The translations under genes were made by a program, and so were the position numbers. 64,000 nucleotides of DNA, taken from assembly GCA_024516035.1 (NCBI GenBank), contig CM044963.1:29270014-29334013 (forward strand). The letters run 5' to 3'. Of this stretch, positions 9,859-21,170 are shown piece after piece. Source of the stretch: Bactericera cockerelli (taxonomy: Eukaryota > Arthropoda > Insecta > Hemiptera > Triozidae). The notes beneath the pieces are model-generated. The model was not told where the DNA came from. It searched no databases and saw only the letters and a program-made list of their open reading frames with translations. The stretch's first letter is position 1. Every line of letters begins with the position of its first letter.

Positions 9859-9961
9859 ACCTCTCTATTTTAATCGGTATAAACAGAAAAGTGAGAAGTT
9901 GTACTAGATGTACATGAATATCAGAACATACCTGGACAGCTGTTTCGAGCTTATTTGCTCT
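9855..9961 (-). repeat. truncated hammerhead tandem unit
   Basis: CTAACCTCTCTATTTTAATC, the end of the 144-bp unit, runs straight into GGTATAAACAGAAAAGTG, the start of the next. The copy stops after ATTTGCTCT, within the ribozyme and before CUGAUGA. It sits where a SINE family 4 head would be. Confidence 0.8.
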
Positions 9962-10094
9962 AAATTTACCTACTCAAATAAATAAGAGATACATACATAC
10001 ATCACTTTTGGTTTATTTCACAGTATCTTGCTTTATTTTGATGGACAAGAATAGTAATAATAATAAAGTAATAATATCGCTCTATTATTTTATG
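9962..10094. other. spacer with short TAA run
   Basis: AT-rich, with (AATAAT)n near 10045-10070. Nothing else is seen. Confidence 0.4.
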
Positions 10095-10379
10095 CTGCCC
10101 GATTAGGACTATTAGGTCCCATTATTCCAGCAGTAAGGCCAAGACATATTATTAGTACTTGAGGAGTCTATCGATCTTATAATAATAATATCGCCTTATT
10201 ATTACTGCCCGATTAGGACTATTAAGTCCCATTATTTCAGCAGACGAATTATTATGTGATAAAAATCCCAAATGGGAGCATAACTTGTCTTGTTCCGGCT
10301 GGGTTTCGAACCCGCGACCTCTGGAATTTCTCTGATAAGTGGCGCTAAAGGGACTGCGCTAAAGGGACAAGAAGTGACA
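10095..10379 (-). mobile_element. SINE family 1 copy with duplicated tail
   Basis: The tail motif CCCGATTAGGACTATTA occurs twice (about 10108 and 10208). It is followed by CCAAATGGGAGCATAACTTG and the reversed B box GGGTTTCGAACCCGCGACC. The head end, at about 10360-10379, is broken by the hAT insertion that follows. Confidence 0.75.
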
Positions 10380-10387
10380 CAGTACAT

Positions 10388-12195
10388 CAGTGGCGGCTCC
10401 TGACTTCAAGACTAGGTGAAGACAAATTATACCCAGAAGTATTGAAAAAATAAAATTATTAATTTATCAGATCTTAGTTCTTAAATATGGTCTCATAAAC
10501 ACAGCCCATTGTAAGTTATGGCTGTTTCCCTGCAAAGCATGATTTTCTCTCATACCAGTTTTGCATCATATAAGTTTTTATAGGTACTTTTTTTGGAGAA
10601 CACTTGGTACTTAATAAATAAACAAGGCCAGCAGAACAATTTGTCAACACTTGAGCTGGTACACAGCCATTCATTTTTCATAAGCCATTCAGGCTTGAAC
10701 TGTATGGCTGTGGGGCAGGCATTTGCTTTACTTTTTTAGTGGTGGTTAGAAATTGGACATCCAGTAATCATAATATCTTTCATATCCTCATTACTTCTTA
10801 TTCTGAATGGGGTTACTTTTAATGTTTGAACCCCATGATTTTGTGGGAATCTCATTGTTTCTTTGAAATGTTGTTATTTATTATTCATCTTAATAAAAAA
10901 TATTTATTCATCTTAATAAAAATTATTAACTAAAAGTTGGTAAAAAGGAATTAAAATAAAAATATTAGGATTATACCTCAGTAGATAGGTAGGTACAACA
11001 TTTTAAAGAGGGGTTAGAACTGGGAAGGAAAGAAAGTTAGTTGAAGACTAAAAATTACGATCCAAAACTGGAAGAAAATCCACCACCAGATTACAAAATA
11101 AATCTAAGAAAACATACTTACTACAAATATAAAATCAGCTTGAATTTGTGTTACCATTGATGTTTAAATGACTATTTATGAAAAACACAGATATTGCCTT
11201 ATAATTTTAAGTACTTCACTGGAAGCTGTGTGCTTAGCTACCTGCAACCTGCATATTTCTGACACTGAAAGAAGTACATCTACATAGCTACTTCATATCA
11301 GTGGCGGCTCCTGACTTCAAGACTAGGTGAAGACAAATTATACCCAGAAGTATTGAAAAAATAAAATTATTAATTTATCAGATCTTAGTTCTTATGGTCT
11401 CATAAACACAGCCCATTGTATGTGATGGCTGTTTCCCTGCAGAGCATGATTTTCTCTCATACCAGTTTTGCATCATATAAGTTTTTATAGGTACTTTTTT
11501 TGGAGAACACTCGGTACTTATTAAATAAACAAGGCCAGCAGAACAATTTGTCAACACTTGAGCTGGTACACAGCCATTCAGGCTTGAACTGTATGGCTGT
11601 GGGGCAGGCATTTGCTTTACTTTTTTAGTGGTGGTTCTAGTAATTGGAGAAATTGGACATCCAGTAATCATAATATCTTTCTTATCCTCATTACTTCTTA
11701 ATCTGAATGGGGTTACTTTTAATGTTTGAACCCCATGATTTTGTGGGAATCTCATTGTTTCTTTGAAATATTGTTATTAATTATTCATCTTAATAAAAAA
11801 TATATACTAAAAGTTGGTAAAAAAGAATTAAAATAAAAATATTAGGATTATACCTCAGTAGATAGGTATAGGTACAACATTTTAAAGAGGGGCTAGAACT
11901 GGGAAGGAAAGAAAGTTAGTTGAAGACTAAAAATTACAATCCAGAACTGGAAGAAAATCCACCACCAGATTACAAAATAAATCTAAGAAAACATACTTAC
12001 TACAAATATAAAATCAGCTTAAATTTGGGTTACCATTGATGTTTAAATGACTATTAATTATGAAAAACACAAATATTGCCTTATAATTTTAAGTACTTCA
12101 CTGGAAGCTGTGTGCTTAGCTACCTGCAACCTGCATAATTATAATGTTATTTCTGACACTGAAAGAAGTACATAGCTACTTCATATTCAACTTAT
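10388..12195. repeat. about 912-bp tandem duplication inside the hAT element
   Basis: The first unit starts at the outer terminus (CAGTGGCGGCTCCTGAC) and runs to CTACTTCATAT at 11299. The second starts with the same terminus at 11300 and ends with CTACTTCATAT near 12190. The 5' terminal repeat is therefore present twice. Units differ by small indels, for example 14 bp near 10675, and point changes. Confidence 0.85.
11378..11755 (-). CDS. hypothetical 125-aa frame inside hAT element
   Basis: The frame opens with ATG, ends with TAA and contains no domain I recognise. It is rich in Thr, Pro, Lys and Cys. The corresponding region of the first duplicated unit (about 10470-10855) is disrupted by indels, and nothing indicates expression. 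It may be a decayed piece of a transposase-associated or captured frame, or chance. Confidence 0.15.
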   Translation of the reverse strand: MRFPQNHGVQTLKVTPFRLRSNEDKKDIMITGCPISPITRTTTKKVKQMPAPQPYSSSLNGCVPAQVLTNCSAGLVYLISTECSPKKVPIKTYMMQNWYERKSCSAGKQPSHTMGCVYETIRTKI

Positions 12196-13424
12196 TATGA
12201 AAAGCACAGGTCAGATCAGGTAGGAATAATGTTTCTATCCTGTATCAAATACTGGGAAATAACTTTATTAACTAGTTACACCAATTAAAAGTCACTTGAT
12301 TACCGTTTAAGATTTGAAAATAATATAATAAAATTTAAAAAGTGCACAAGTTTTGTTTACATTCTAAAGATAAGAGATACAATGTTGCCAAGTTAATTTC
12401 ATAGCTAAATTTCTACAAAGTTCAAGAGCTATATTTTAAATTTAAAGAAATGCCTCAAATCATGTAAGACGTATTTATTTATTTTAAATACTACACCGCC
12501 TGAACAGAATTTTCTCTTGAGAATTTCATTTCAACACGTCTAATTTCATGATTTTTTTTAAAGTGGTTCCATAGCCAGGATCTTAAACAGGACCACCATT
12601 GTCCCTATTTAAAAACTTCTTGGAACAACTAGATACGAGATTATCTTATTAGGCTCAATTTCGGTAACTACATTAAATAATTATTTCCGAGATTTGACTT
12701 CAATCGAGATGTCCTTTTTAAGACTTTAGTTGACAAGATACATAAGTAGTTAAAATTTATTGGTATCGGCTATCGTTTAGTAACTATGTACAAAACTAGA
12801 ACCCAAAAAATGAGAAATAATATCCAAAATTCCTGAAACAAAATCCCGCTTTCCTAACGCCTACGTTAATTTTTTTTTTTTTTTTTTTTTTTAATATTAC
12901 AAGATTGTGCTAGATATGGGAGGCTAAATCATTGACTGGTTCCCTAGGTCTGGCATAATGCTACTGGCAACAATGTAATATCAAAAACACATGACATCGC
13001 ACATGGTATGTGGCTTCGTGACATTTCGTATGAAGTCGTGTAGATAATGTAAAATGAATACAACTGAAGACGGTCTTCACTAGCAGACTACATAGATATA
13101 GTTGTTGCCTAATATTTCATGATACCTACTTGGAAATACTCAACTCTGATTGGTTGATTCAAGGACAACTGAAGACAATTGCGAATTGTCTTCACATTTG
13201 GTGTTCTCCTTGGAAAGTAACATGAAATGTTAAGCAGCATTGATCTATTTTACACAAAGCTTACTCTTTTTTTTTTTTTTTTTCTTTGAGTTGGATCAAT
13301 TGTGCCATGTTCAAGGGATTATGAGTAGTGTTTTCACTGTTCAAAATTAGGTGAAAATGTCTTCAGTGTCTTCACCCGACGAGCCGCCACTGCAGTACAT
13401 TCCATTCAGGTGCTGAGTAGACAT

Positions 13425-13705
13425 GAGGGCACCGAAAGAGAATCAGGGGTTCGAATCCGGGATCTTACGAATGTTAAGCATATAATTATAATAATAATAA
13501 CACTCTTTAGTGGAAGATAAATCACCAGGCGAGGTTAATGCCCAAAGCATTTTCTACCAGACCGTCAGAGTCTTATTATTATGCGGTTTCAAACTCAAAT
13601 TAATGAGGGAAAATTCATGCACTGGCTGGGATTCGAACCAACGGACCCCTACGATACCTGGATAACCAGAGTAGCGCGTTTACCACTTGACTAACAGTAA
13701 GGACC
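13425..13705 (-). mobile_element. SINE family 2 copy, preceded by a tRNA-like B box
   Basis: 13490-13705 is a full reversed family-2 copy. It has the (TAA)n tail, GCCCAAAGCATTTTCTACC, GGGATTCGAACCAACGGACC and the head at CGCGTTTACCACTTGACTA. At 13448-13460 a plus-strand GGGGTTCGAATCCGGG is a B box from another truncated tRNA-like element, probably the remainder of the SINE split by the hAT insertion. Confidence 0.8.
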
Positions 13706-14335
13706 AACAGTTATTTCAACAGAAACTTAGAAAACTGATGTGATTAGGAACGATTATGTTTCCAATCAACAAAATTGAAGAAAAAAAATTCTATGAATTA
13801 ATAAAAAATCTAACATTCATGATTAATCTACAGATTATCAGAGATGTTAATATTTCAGCTTTTTTTGCGGGTATTAGAACATTTGTGGGGTTATAAGTAC
13901 ACATGTGTATAAGAGCAAAATATTAAGAAAAAATATAAGAATTAGTAAAAAATCTAACATTCATGATTCATTAACACATTTTCTTAGAGATTAATTTTTT
14001 AGCTTTTTTCGATGAATATTAAAACATTCGCGGGGCTATACATTTATGTATCAAAGCAAAACTTGATGAAAAAAATCAATACTAGGTCTGTTGTATGTGT
14101 CCGAATTAAAATTAATTGGTATCAATATGAGCAATACCAAACATTTATTATTTCTATTTTAATATGTAATTTATACTTTTCCATTTAATTCTGATGATGT
14201 TTCTAAAACACAAATTTGTAAATAAAATTCTAAGAATTAATAATAAAACTAACATTAATTATTTAAATAGACAATTACTGATGTTGATTTTTTCAGCTTT
14301 TTTTCAGTGTTAATATTTGCACACTAGCTTTGTTA
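13706..14335. repeat. diverged 150-bp tandem repeats
   Basis: GAATTAATAAAAAATCTAAC at 13795, a close variant at about 13940 and a looser one at about 14235 are each followed by CATTCATGATT-like sequence and then TTTTAGCTTTTTTC. I see at least three old units and no coding sequence. Confidence 0.6.
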
Positions 14336-14489
14336 TTGATCCTTTAGGAACAAGATAGACGACACTTAAATTCAATACAGATATAATTATGTCTGGTGTG
14401 TATATAAGTACCAGTCATTGCTCTTGTGCTTACATTTTGTAACACAGAAGTGAAGGTACTTTACAAAATACAATACAGTTGCTCGTACA

Positions 14490-15950
14490 TTTACTCCACC
14501 TGATATCAGACTTTCCTTTTTAACAACAATTACAGCCACCCTGTATTTATTACTTTACACAAGTATACCTAATATCAGACTTTTTTATTTTTCATAACTC
14601 GTACCACATGTGATATCAGACTTTCCTGTACAATATATACAACTCACATACAGGGTGTCCCACCAAACTTGGACACCTCAAATTACTCGGCCCCTGAAAG
14701 AGTTTTTGAAAAATAAAAAATCTTAGGGTACATGGTCTAATTATGGTCTAATTAGGTTGTATAAAATTCAACGAAGACTTCGAATCGTGAGGAAAAACAA
14801 GTAAAAAATACGAATTTTGAAGCCATTTTCAATTTGGTGTACACACTGTATGATTTTAAAACTAGAAATAAAAAGTAGGTAGGTGTAGACACGAAATTGA
14901 AAATGGCTTTTTGAATTCATTTTTTTCTTTCATATTTGGACTCTTCGTTGAATTTTAGACAATTTCGACTACCCATATGATGTTTAAGAAAATATCTACA
15001 GGGTGGTCCATGTGACAATATTAGTTAAAACACCATAACTTTTTGATATCATAAAAAATCAAAGTTTTTCTTGCACATTTAGTTTTTATATTTAATTTTA
15101 CGTCTCTTTGACTGCCCATATACAGAGTGTCACAAAAAAATTATGTCTCACCCTGTACAACACTTTAGTTTTGTTTTTCGATATGACTAACAAAAAATGT
15201 GTAAAATTAGGTTAGAATTATTAATCCGAAATAAAAAATTAAAAAAACTCAATTTAAAAAAAAATCAAGTCATTATTTCACTTGTGAACCACCCTGTATA
15301 AAAAAATTTGATGCCAATTGAAAGTGCGTGTTTTCATTACACAAACACTCTCTATTCTTGTTATCGAAAAAATTAAACAAACTTGAGTTATTCGAGATTT
15401 AGAAAAAAAATTGGTCGAAAAAAAACCACCCTGTATGTAAAATTTTTGTTTAAAAAAATACTCAGGAACTATTTAGAAGTAAAATTATCAAATAAAATTC
15501 AGGTCGATCCATTTAAAAATCGAAAGTTGACACCTCAATTTCTGACTTTTGAACCACCCTGTATAAAAAAAACCGCATAATTTCATGACTGAAACCGCAT
15601 AATTAGACCATGTACCCTAAGATTTTTTATTTTTCAAAAACTCTTTCAGGGGCCGAGTAATTTGAGGTGTCCAAGTTTGTTGGGACACCCTGTATACACT
15701 GTACACCGCATTTACATTCAATGCAGTATCTCCATACTTCACACACATAATATCAGACTTTTTTCTCTTACATAACTCGTACCACACGTGATACCAGACT
15801 TTTTTTCTATTACATAACTCGTACCACACGTGATATCAGATTTTCCTGCATAGGTAATACTACTGACATACTCCCTGTATACCGCATTTACATTCAATAC
15901 AGAATCTCCATACTTTACACACGTAATATCAGACTTTTTTCTTTCCAGGT
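14490..15950. repeat. ATATCAGACTTT tandem array, split by a MITE
   Basis: Units of roughly 40-60 bp contain TGATATCAGACTTT and CATAACTCGTACCACA. They occur on the left (14500-14648) and on the right (15700-15950), where a longer unit with CCGCATTTACATTCAAT also repeats. The inverted-repeat element at 14651-15692 interrupts the array. Confidence 0.75.
14651..15692. mobile_element. 1.04-kb MITE with ~95-bp inverted repeats, TA target
   Basis: The left end CAGGGTGTCCCACCAAAC and the right end GTTGGGACACCCTG are inverted copies of each other. The inverted match extends about 95 bp (to GTACATGGTCTAATTA on the left and TAATTAGACCATGTACCCTA on the right). Flanking TA dinucleotides lie at 14649-14650 and 15693-15694, a Tc1/mariner-type target. 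The interior holds several ACCACCCTGTA or TACAGGGTG motifs, echoing the termini. The frame at 15383-15580 has no recognisable domain. Confidence 0.85.
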
Positions 15951-15954
15951 GAAC

Positions 15955-16395
15955 ATCAAACGCGCAATTTTCTCTTTTTTTTCTCTCTTTATCTTTGTCT
16001 TGTTCTTTCTTTTTTCTTTCTTTCCGAAATGTAATAAATAAATAATGAGACAAAGGATAACGATGAAGATGAAGATGAGGGAACGGTAGAAAGAGAAGAA
16101 TACAAAGATGAATAGGAAGATGTAAATTAATAATAAGAAGTTGTGAATGAGTAGATGTAGGTGGAGGAGCAAGAATTTGTGTATGAGAGAGAGAGAGAGG
16201 GAGAAGGAAAGAGAAAGGGGGGGGTGAGAGAGAGGAAGCGAGAGAGAAAAAGGAGAAGGAGAGGGAGAGAGGGAGGGGCAGAGAAAAAAGAAGAATAAAG
16301 AGGAACAGAGAGAGAATGATAATAATAAAGAGAATAATGATAGAGGTAAGAGAAAGAGAGAAGGAAAGTGAGAGACCCCTCATAGATGTAATTAC

Positions 16396-16429
<34 letters not shown>

Positions 16430-16838
16430 CAGTGGGAGAAATATAGGAGAAAGGAAGACAGGGTAAAAGAAAGAGAGAGAGAGAGAATAAATTGAAACAA
16501 AAAGTGAGTTAAAGAAGGAGAACAAGAGAGATAGAGAGAGTATAAATATAGATAGAGACAGAGCGATATAAGGACATAAAGAGAGAGAGAGAGAATAAAA
16601 GAAGTTAAAAAGTGAGTTAAAGAAGGAGAAGGGGGGGGATAGAGAGAATAAAAATATTGATAGAAAAAGAGAGAGAGAGAATAATGAGAAAGAGAGAAGA
16701 GTTGAAGAGAGAAAGAGAGAGAAGGAAACGGGGGGAGGAATAGAGATAAGGAGAGGGGGGAGAGTAATGAAGGAGGCAAGAAAAAGAAGGGAAGAGAGGA
16801 GGATAAATAGAGGGAGAGAGAAAGAAGGGGAGTGGAAG
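15955..16838. repeat. GA-rich microsatellite tract
   Basis: Nearly 0.9 kb of purine-rich sequence, (GA)n with GGG, AAA and AATA interruptions. AAAGTGAGTTAAAGAAGGAGAA occurs at about 16500 and 16610, so it contains a roughly 110-bp duplication. Long Ser/Leu/Phe frames on the minus strand are artefacts. Confidence 0.95.
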
Positions 16839-16983
16839 TATACCGAGTGTAACAGACTTGATGTAAAATCTTATAATCTTATAGGGGTGGTAAATCAAAA
16901 GTATTATAGAACATTATGGTGGGAAATGATCTGTACTACTACTCTTTAAGAGATTTTACATCAAGTCTGTTACACCCTGTATA
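16839..16983. mobile_element. 145-bp MITE, 33-bp inverted repeats
   Basis: The left end TATACCGAGTGTAACAGAC and the right end GTCTGTTACACCCTGTATA pair over about 33 bp (through GATGTAAAATCT) with two mismatches. TA-rich borders suggest a Tc1/mariner-type target. The termini resemble those of the larger MITE at 14651-15692 only in the ACAGGGTGT core. Confidence 0.8.
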
Positions 16984-17282
16984 AAGCAAGATATTGAATA
17001 AGAGAGAGATAGATACGAACGCGTAGCACGGAAAAGAAATGTTGGAATATTTAATATTGAAAAATCATGCAAAGTACGCCGCGATATTGAAAATGAACAT
17101 TTTTTGAGTGGGTAATATGTATGAGGCTGGAACATAGGAAGACAAGAAAGAAGACTTAAATTGAAAGCAACAATGAAGAAATGGTAAGCAGAATAACAAT
17201 GATATAAGATTTGAGAGAAAAAATAAGGTGTACAGACAAATAAATAAGAAAATCTAGTCATATAAAACATACTTAAAACCTG

Positions 17283-17480
17283 TACTTGAATGTTCGGGGT
17301 CCACTCATACCTCGTGAGAAAAAATGATTGGTTAGTTGTATGAGTAACGACCACTGGCGGCATTACCAGAGTAAGAGGAAATTAATAAAATTGAATAATC
17401 CGAAAAAGTTAAGGATGCTCTTAGTGCTGCGCTAACCACAATTCGCCTCTGATAACACAAAGAGGCGTAAACAACATTTT
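17283..17480 (+). mobile_element. SINE family 4, body only
   Basis: GAATGTTCGGGGTCCACTC, CCTCGTGAG and CGACCACTGGCGGCATTACC match the body of the 30085-30318 copy. The tRNA-like head is absent. Confidence 0.75.
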
Positions 17481-17489
17481 CGAAATTTT

Positions 17490-17698
17490 ACAGGAGAGCC
17501 AAAATGAGTTTTCTTGTGCATAAATTTTCTGTTCACAGTAGGAAAATCATCACTTCCCTGTACCCGTGAAAGACCATACGAACTTTTTCTGTTGCCAAAT
17601 TTGATTATTTAACTGTGACTATCGATTTACGCCTATTTGATTTGTCTGAAAAAGAGAAAATGAGGGATATGCCTGATTTCAATTTTTGTTGTATCTTT
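17490..17698. other. no gene seen
   Basis: Mixed-composition sequence without a recognised repeat or frame. Confidence 0.35.
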
Positions 17699-18347
17699 TT
17701 TACTTTCCTTATCCTATAATAAGGAAAGTATTGTATTCGTCGAAAATTTGACCTACCCAGCTTTTCACATTTCTGGACGAATCATAGCCTCAGGATACCA
17801 AAAAAGTGGTTTTCAGCCATTGGTCCGTGCGTCTGTCTGTGTGTGTGTGTGTGTGTCTGTGTGTGTGTCTGTGTGTGAACAGGATATCTCAAGAACGGTA
17901 AGAGCTAGAGACTTGAAATTTGGTATGGTAATTAATTTTATACACTAGACGAACCATGAAACTTTTGGTTGAAATCGGCCGCATTCTGCAGCCGCAGGGC
18001 CGCAAATATTGGCCGCAAGCACCGCTTCTTTGAATTGGTTAAAGATACAAAAAAAGTTAGAGAACAACATTTTCTCAGATTAAAAAAATAATAGGGGTTC
18101 ACTCCGATCATTTTTTTGATATCTTTAACTTTTTGGAAATCGGCCCCAATTTACCGGTATTGTAGGGGGACCCGATTGGACTAACTTTTTTATTATTCAT
18201 CCTAGATGGGGGTTGTGACATATCAAATTAAATGATTTTGAAGTGCTGATCACGAATTTGGCATTGATTTTTAGTTATCTGTTACCGTTCAGTCACCAGT
18301 GGCGGAATTCGACTCCTTTTTGGGAGATAAGGAAAGTCGTGTGATGT
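17699..18347 (+). repeat. 0.65-kb dispersed repeat with terminal hairpin and GT tract
   Basis: It begins with the palindrome ACTTTCCTTATCCTATAATAAGGAAAGT and ends GATAAGGAAAGTCG. Inside are a (GT)n tract (17838-17878), AGATATCTCAAGAACGG-like sequence, ACTTGAAATTTGGTA, ATCGGCCCCAATTTACCGG and a final CAGTCACCAGTGGCGGAATTC. Parts recur at 63225-63400 (reversed) and at 39555-39605 and 56130-56180. It has no reading frame and the class is unknown to me. Confidence 0.65.
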
Positions 18348-18524
18348 TTACACCAGATTTTTTTTGGATTATAATTGGATTACGTCTATTTGTGAGAACA
18401 AAATATAGCACAAGTAGACTCAATCCAAGCAATAAAACCAATTTGTGCTTCACCATAAATAAAATCATACATATACTGACATACATAAAGAGATACCTTT
18501 GGGAAATTGACTCAATATCCTGTT

Positions 18525-18790
18525 TCTCTTTGATCCATAATTTTCTTATATCCAGATTTTTCTCATGTCCAGATTTGCCTTATATCTATGTTTCTCTTAT
18601 AACTATATTTTTCATATATCCAGGTTTCTCTTATACTCAATTTTTTCTTATACACAGGTTTCACTTATATCCAAAATTTTCCTATATCTAGATTTTTCTC
18701 ATACAAGGTTTCTATCATATCCAGGATTCTCTTATATCCAGGTTCCTCTTATATCCAGATTTTTCCTATATCCAGGTTTGAGTGTAGACT
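18525..18790. repeat. 17-22 bp minisatellite (TTCTCTTATATCCAGG)n
   Basis: About 13 imperfect units of TTTCTCTTATATCCAGG or TTTTTCTTATATCCAGA type. Tyr/Ser-rich frames across it are by-products of the repeat. Confidence 0.85.
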
Positions 18791-19021
18791 ATTCATAAGA
18801 AGGAAAGCGTTTAATAAAAAGCAGAAGACGGAAACTCCTGCAAGGTCCGAAAGACAAACTTAAGTGAAGTTTGGGTTTTCTGGTCAATATTTGAGCAGAA
18901 AATTTATCAGAAAACTTATAAACTTTTCCGAGAAGGCGGGAGTAATAATAATAATAAAATCGAGGAGAAGGAATAGGGAAGTGGTCTATCTCTCAAGAAT
19001 TTTAAATAGTTCAATTGAAAG

Positions 19022-19112
19022 AAACCATGGTGGACGAGTGGTGTGGAGCACTGGACGTGGCGTGGACGCCAGGAGACCTGGGTTCGAATCTTGACTAGTT
19101 AGAATTTTTTTT
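19022..19112 (+). mobile_element. tRNA-like SINE head with poly-T-flanked end
   Basis: CGAGTGGTGTGGAGCACTGG (A-box region) and GGGTTCGAATCTTGAC (B box) are spaced as in a tRNA. The element is followed by poly-T at 19107-19123. I recognise no other copy in the window. Confidence 0.55.
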
Positions 19113-19404
19113 TTTTTTTTATAAACATTTGGATCAAGCTTTATTTACATCTTTTATATACAATGAACATGGTAACAAGTTAGAAATAAATATAAACAAA
19201 GCCTATAAACAAAGCCTGAACAATAAATATCCACACCACCCTATTCAATAATCATTACTTCCGATTAATTTCTAAGTATTCTTTGACGGTGTGTTATTCT
19301 ATCTTTATTCCCTATATATATGGTAAAGAAACTATTTTTTTAAATCTTTTTATTTTATTTTTTTTTATTTTTAAAGAAAGTATTGTTTTTTTTCGGCCGT
19401 ATAC

Positions 19405-19752
19405 AATATACATTTATTATTATAGACTGGTTGGAGTTCCACAAGAGAAGCACCAAATTATCTCATCGACCTCTATTTAGATCTAGGTATTGTGACCAGT
19501 TGATTCTAATTCTGATGTACGTCCTGATTTGAAGTAGTCAGGACGGGGGTTTTACCCTCCATTTGCTGGGAATCGTACCAGCTACCCACATTAACCTCAC
19601 CCAGCCTGGGTAGGGCCGGAAATACCAGCCTCACGTGTTTGGAGGGAACAGATTTTTTTTTTTTTTTTTTGAAAAGTCTGCTCCAACCGGGAATCGAACT
19701 CGGGAACTCTGGACTACGGGCAGTAGTCACAACCATTACGCCACGGAGGCTG
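19405..19752 (-). mobile_element. tRNA-Gly-like SINE with shared central domain
   Basis: The minus-strand head is GCCTCCGTGGCGTAATGG. A perfect GACTA/TAGTC anticodon stem around CTGCCCG (anticodon GCC) follows, then GAGTTCGATTCCCGG. An A-run comes next, then the central domain (GGCCCTACCCAGGCTGGG, GGAGGGTAAAACCCCCGTCC) and a tail with CCACAAGAGAAGC reversed. The central domain is the one carried by the 5S-headed SINEs. Confidence 0.85.
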
Positions 19753-19794
19753 GGAGAAAAAAAAACATGAATAACATTGGAAATATCTCGTTTC

Positions 19795-20084
19795 TCCTTC
19801 GTCCTCTTTTTTTCTATCCCTCTCTTTTCTCTCTCCCTCCTCCTTCATCTTTTTTTACTGTGTCCTCATCTCCCCTTTCTCTTTCTCTCTTCCATAAAAA
19901 CCATGATTTTATAATTACTTGACTCTTGTCTCTCTCTCTCTCTCAGTTAGCTTAGGAGAGTATTGAAAAACAATTATGAAACAGATAAATTACTATCAAA
20001 AATCATTTAATCACTACAATTTTCTCTCTTTTTTATCTCTCATTCTCTTTATCTATCTATCTCTTTCTCTATCTATCTATATTT

Positions 20085-20117
<33 letters not shown>

Positions 20118-20150
20118 GTCTCTATCTCTCTCTCTCCCTCTCTCTTTATG
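19795..20150. repeat. CT-rich tracts
   Basis: Two pyrimidine-rich blocks (19797-19900 and 20025-20148) with CTAT runs, and a GA block at 20265-20295. The counterpart in copy 2 is 42785-43140. Confidence 0.9.
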
Positions 20151-20266
20151 ACACTAACGAGCGTCAAATGTTTTGTTTTTTTTTATTCGTTCTTTTTTTC
20201 GCTCTCATTTTTTTCATCCGCAGATGTTTGCACTTGTGGCACTGAGACAAAAAAATCTTGTATTAA

Positions 20267-20297
<31 letters not shown>

Positions 20298-20321
20298 AGA
20301 GTACTATTGTTAAAAATATTT

Positions 20322-20645
20322 ATACGGGGTGTAACAATTATTTTTATCATATGACTTTCATGATATTACAACAACTCAAACTCTCTTTACTAAATCTACG
20401 CTGAAGTCCCGTTTGAACCTCCGACCTCCAGGTTACAAGTTCACAGCTGCAATAAGAACGTCGGCACCGAGCGAAGATTTGAGTAAATAAAATATAACAA
20501 TTTTTGTAATTTTATTCTACATTTATAGACATTTTCAACAATTTCAGCCAAAAGTGGAAAAATTCACTCGAGGCGCCTAAAAAACCACAAAAAAAAAGAA
20601 GTATGTCAAGCAAATTTCCCTAATCGTTTGTAACACCCTGTATAT
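20322..20645. mobile_element. small TIR element carrying a Thr-like SINE fragment
   Basis: The ends TATACGGGGTGTAACAATTA and TAATCGTTTGTAACACCCTGTATA form an imperfect inverted repeat of about 20 bp. Between them, 20370-20475 is a reversed Thr-like SINE (CTCAAACTCTCTTTACTAAAT, TTGAACCTCCGACCTCCAGG). The same arrangement is at 43315-43648 in copy 2. Confidence 0.55.
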
Positions 20646-20824
20646 GAAAATTACAATGTGGTACCCACCGTTTCAAGATCACGTAAAGTCCATTAAACTT
20701 TTGTTTTTGTGAAAATGTTTTTCACTTGAAAACAGGGTAAAAATGCTCATTGCATATCACAGTAAATATTATAAGTTAGGGAAATGACTTTTTTAATTTT
20801 ATTGTTTATTCTTGAGAGCAGCAT

Positions 20825-21170
20825 CATATCCAACGTTTGAGTCTGGCCATTCAGAGGGGGAATTCCCCTTCACAAATTCACTGAATGAAATGTTTGTGTT
20901 ATAGTTCAATAAAAATTTACTGGCCTCGGAAAATTAAAAAAAAAAAAAATCTTGACTTTAATGACTGGCTTTTCCGGCCCTACCCAGGTTGATTGAGGTT
21001 AATGTGGTAGCTGGTAGGATTCCCAGCGAATGGAGGGTAAAACCCTCGTCCTGATCAGGACGTTAAAACCAAATAGATCCAGCCATAATAAAAACGTGCT
21101 GCACCCTGCCAACCTCAAACATGAGGTCTAACCATATGGGATGAAGGCAAGGGAGATAATAATTATTGAC
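20825..21170 (+). mobile_element. central-domain SINE, head missing
   Basis: It reads GACTGGCTTTTCCGGCCC, then ACCCAGGTTGATTGAGG, GGAGGGTAAAACCCTCGTCC, GATCAGGACGTTAAAACC and the 3' part CCAACCTCAAACATGAGG. It aligns with the body of 60252-60690. Upstream, GAATGAAATGTTTGTGTT is also shared with that copy, but no tRNA-like head is left. Confidence 0.75.

Larger units (their letters stand above)
10388..13392. mobile_element. 3.0-kb hAT-type DNA transposon, non-autonomous
   Basis: Terminal inverted repeats start CAGTGGCGGCTC at 10388 and end GAGCCGCCACTG at 13392. An exact 8-bp target duplication, cagtacat, flanks the element (10380-10387 and 13393-13400). An 8-bp TSD and CAG-type termini fit hAT. 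No transposase frame is visible, so it is non-autonomous or decayed. GGTGAAGAC-type motifs recur near both ends. It carries a large internal tandem duplication (10388-12190). Confidence 0.85.
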
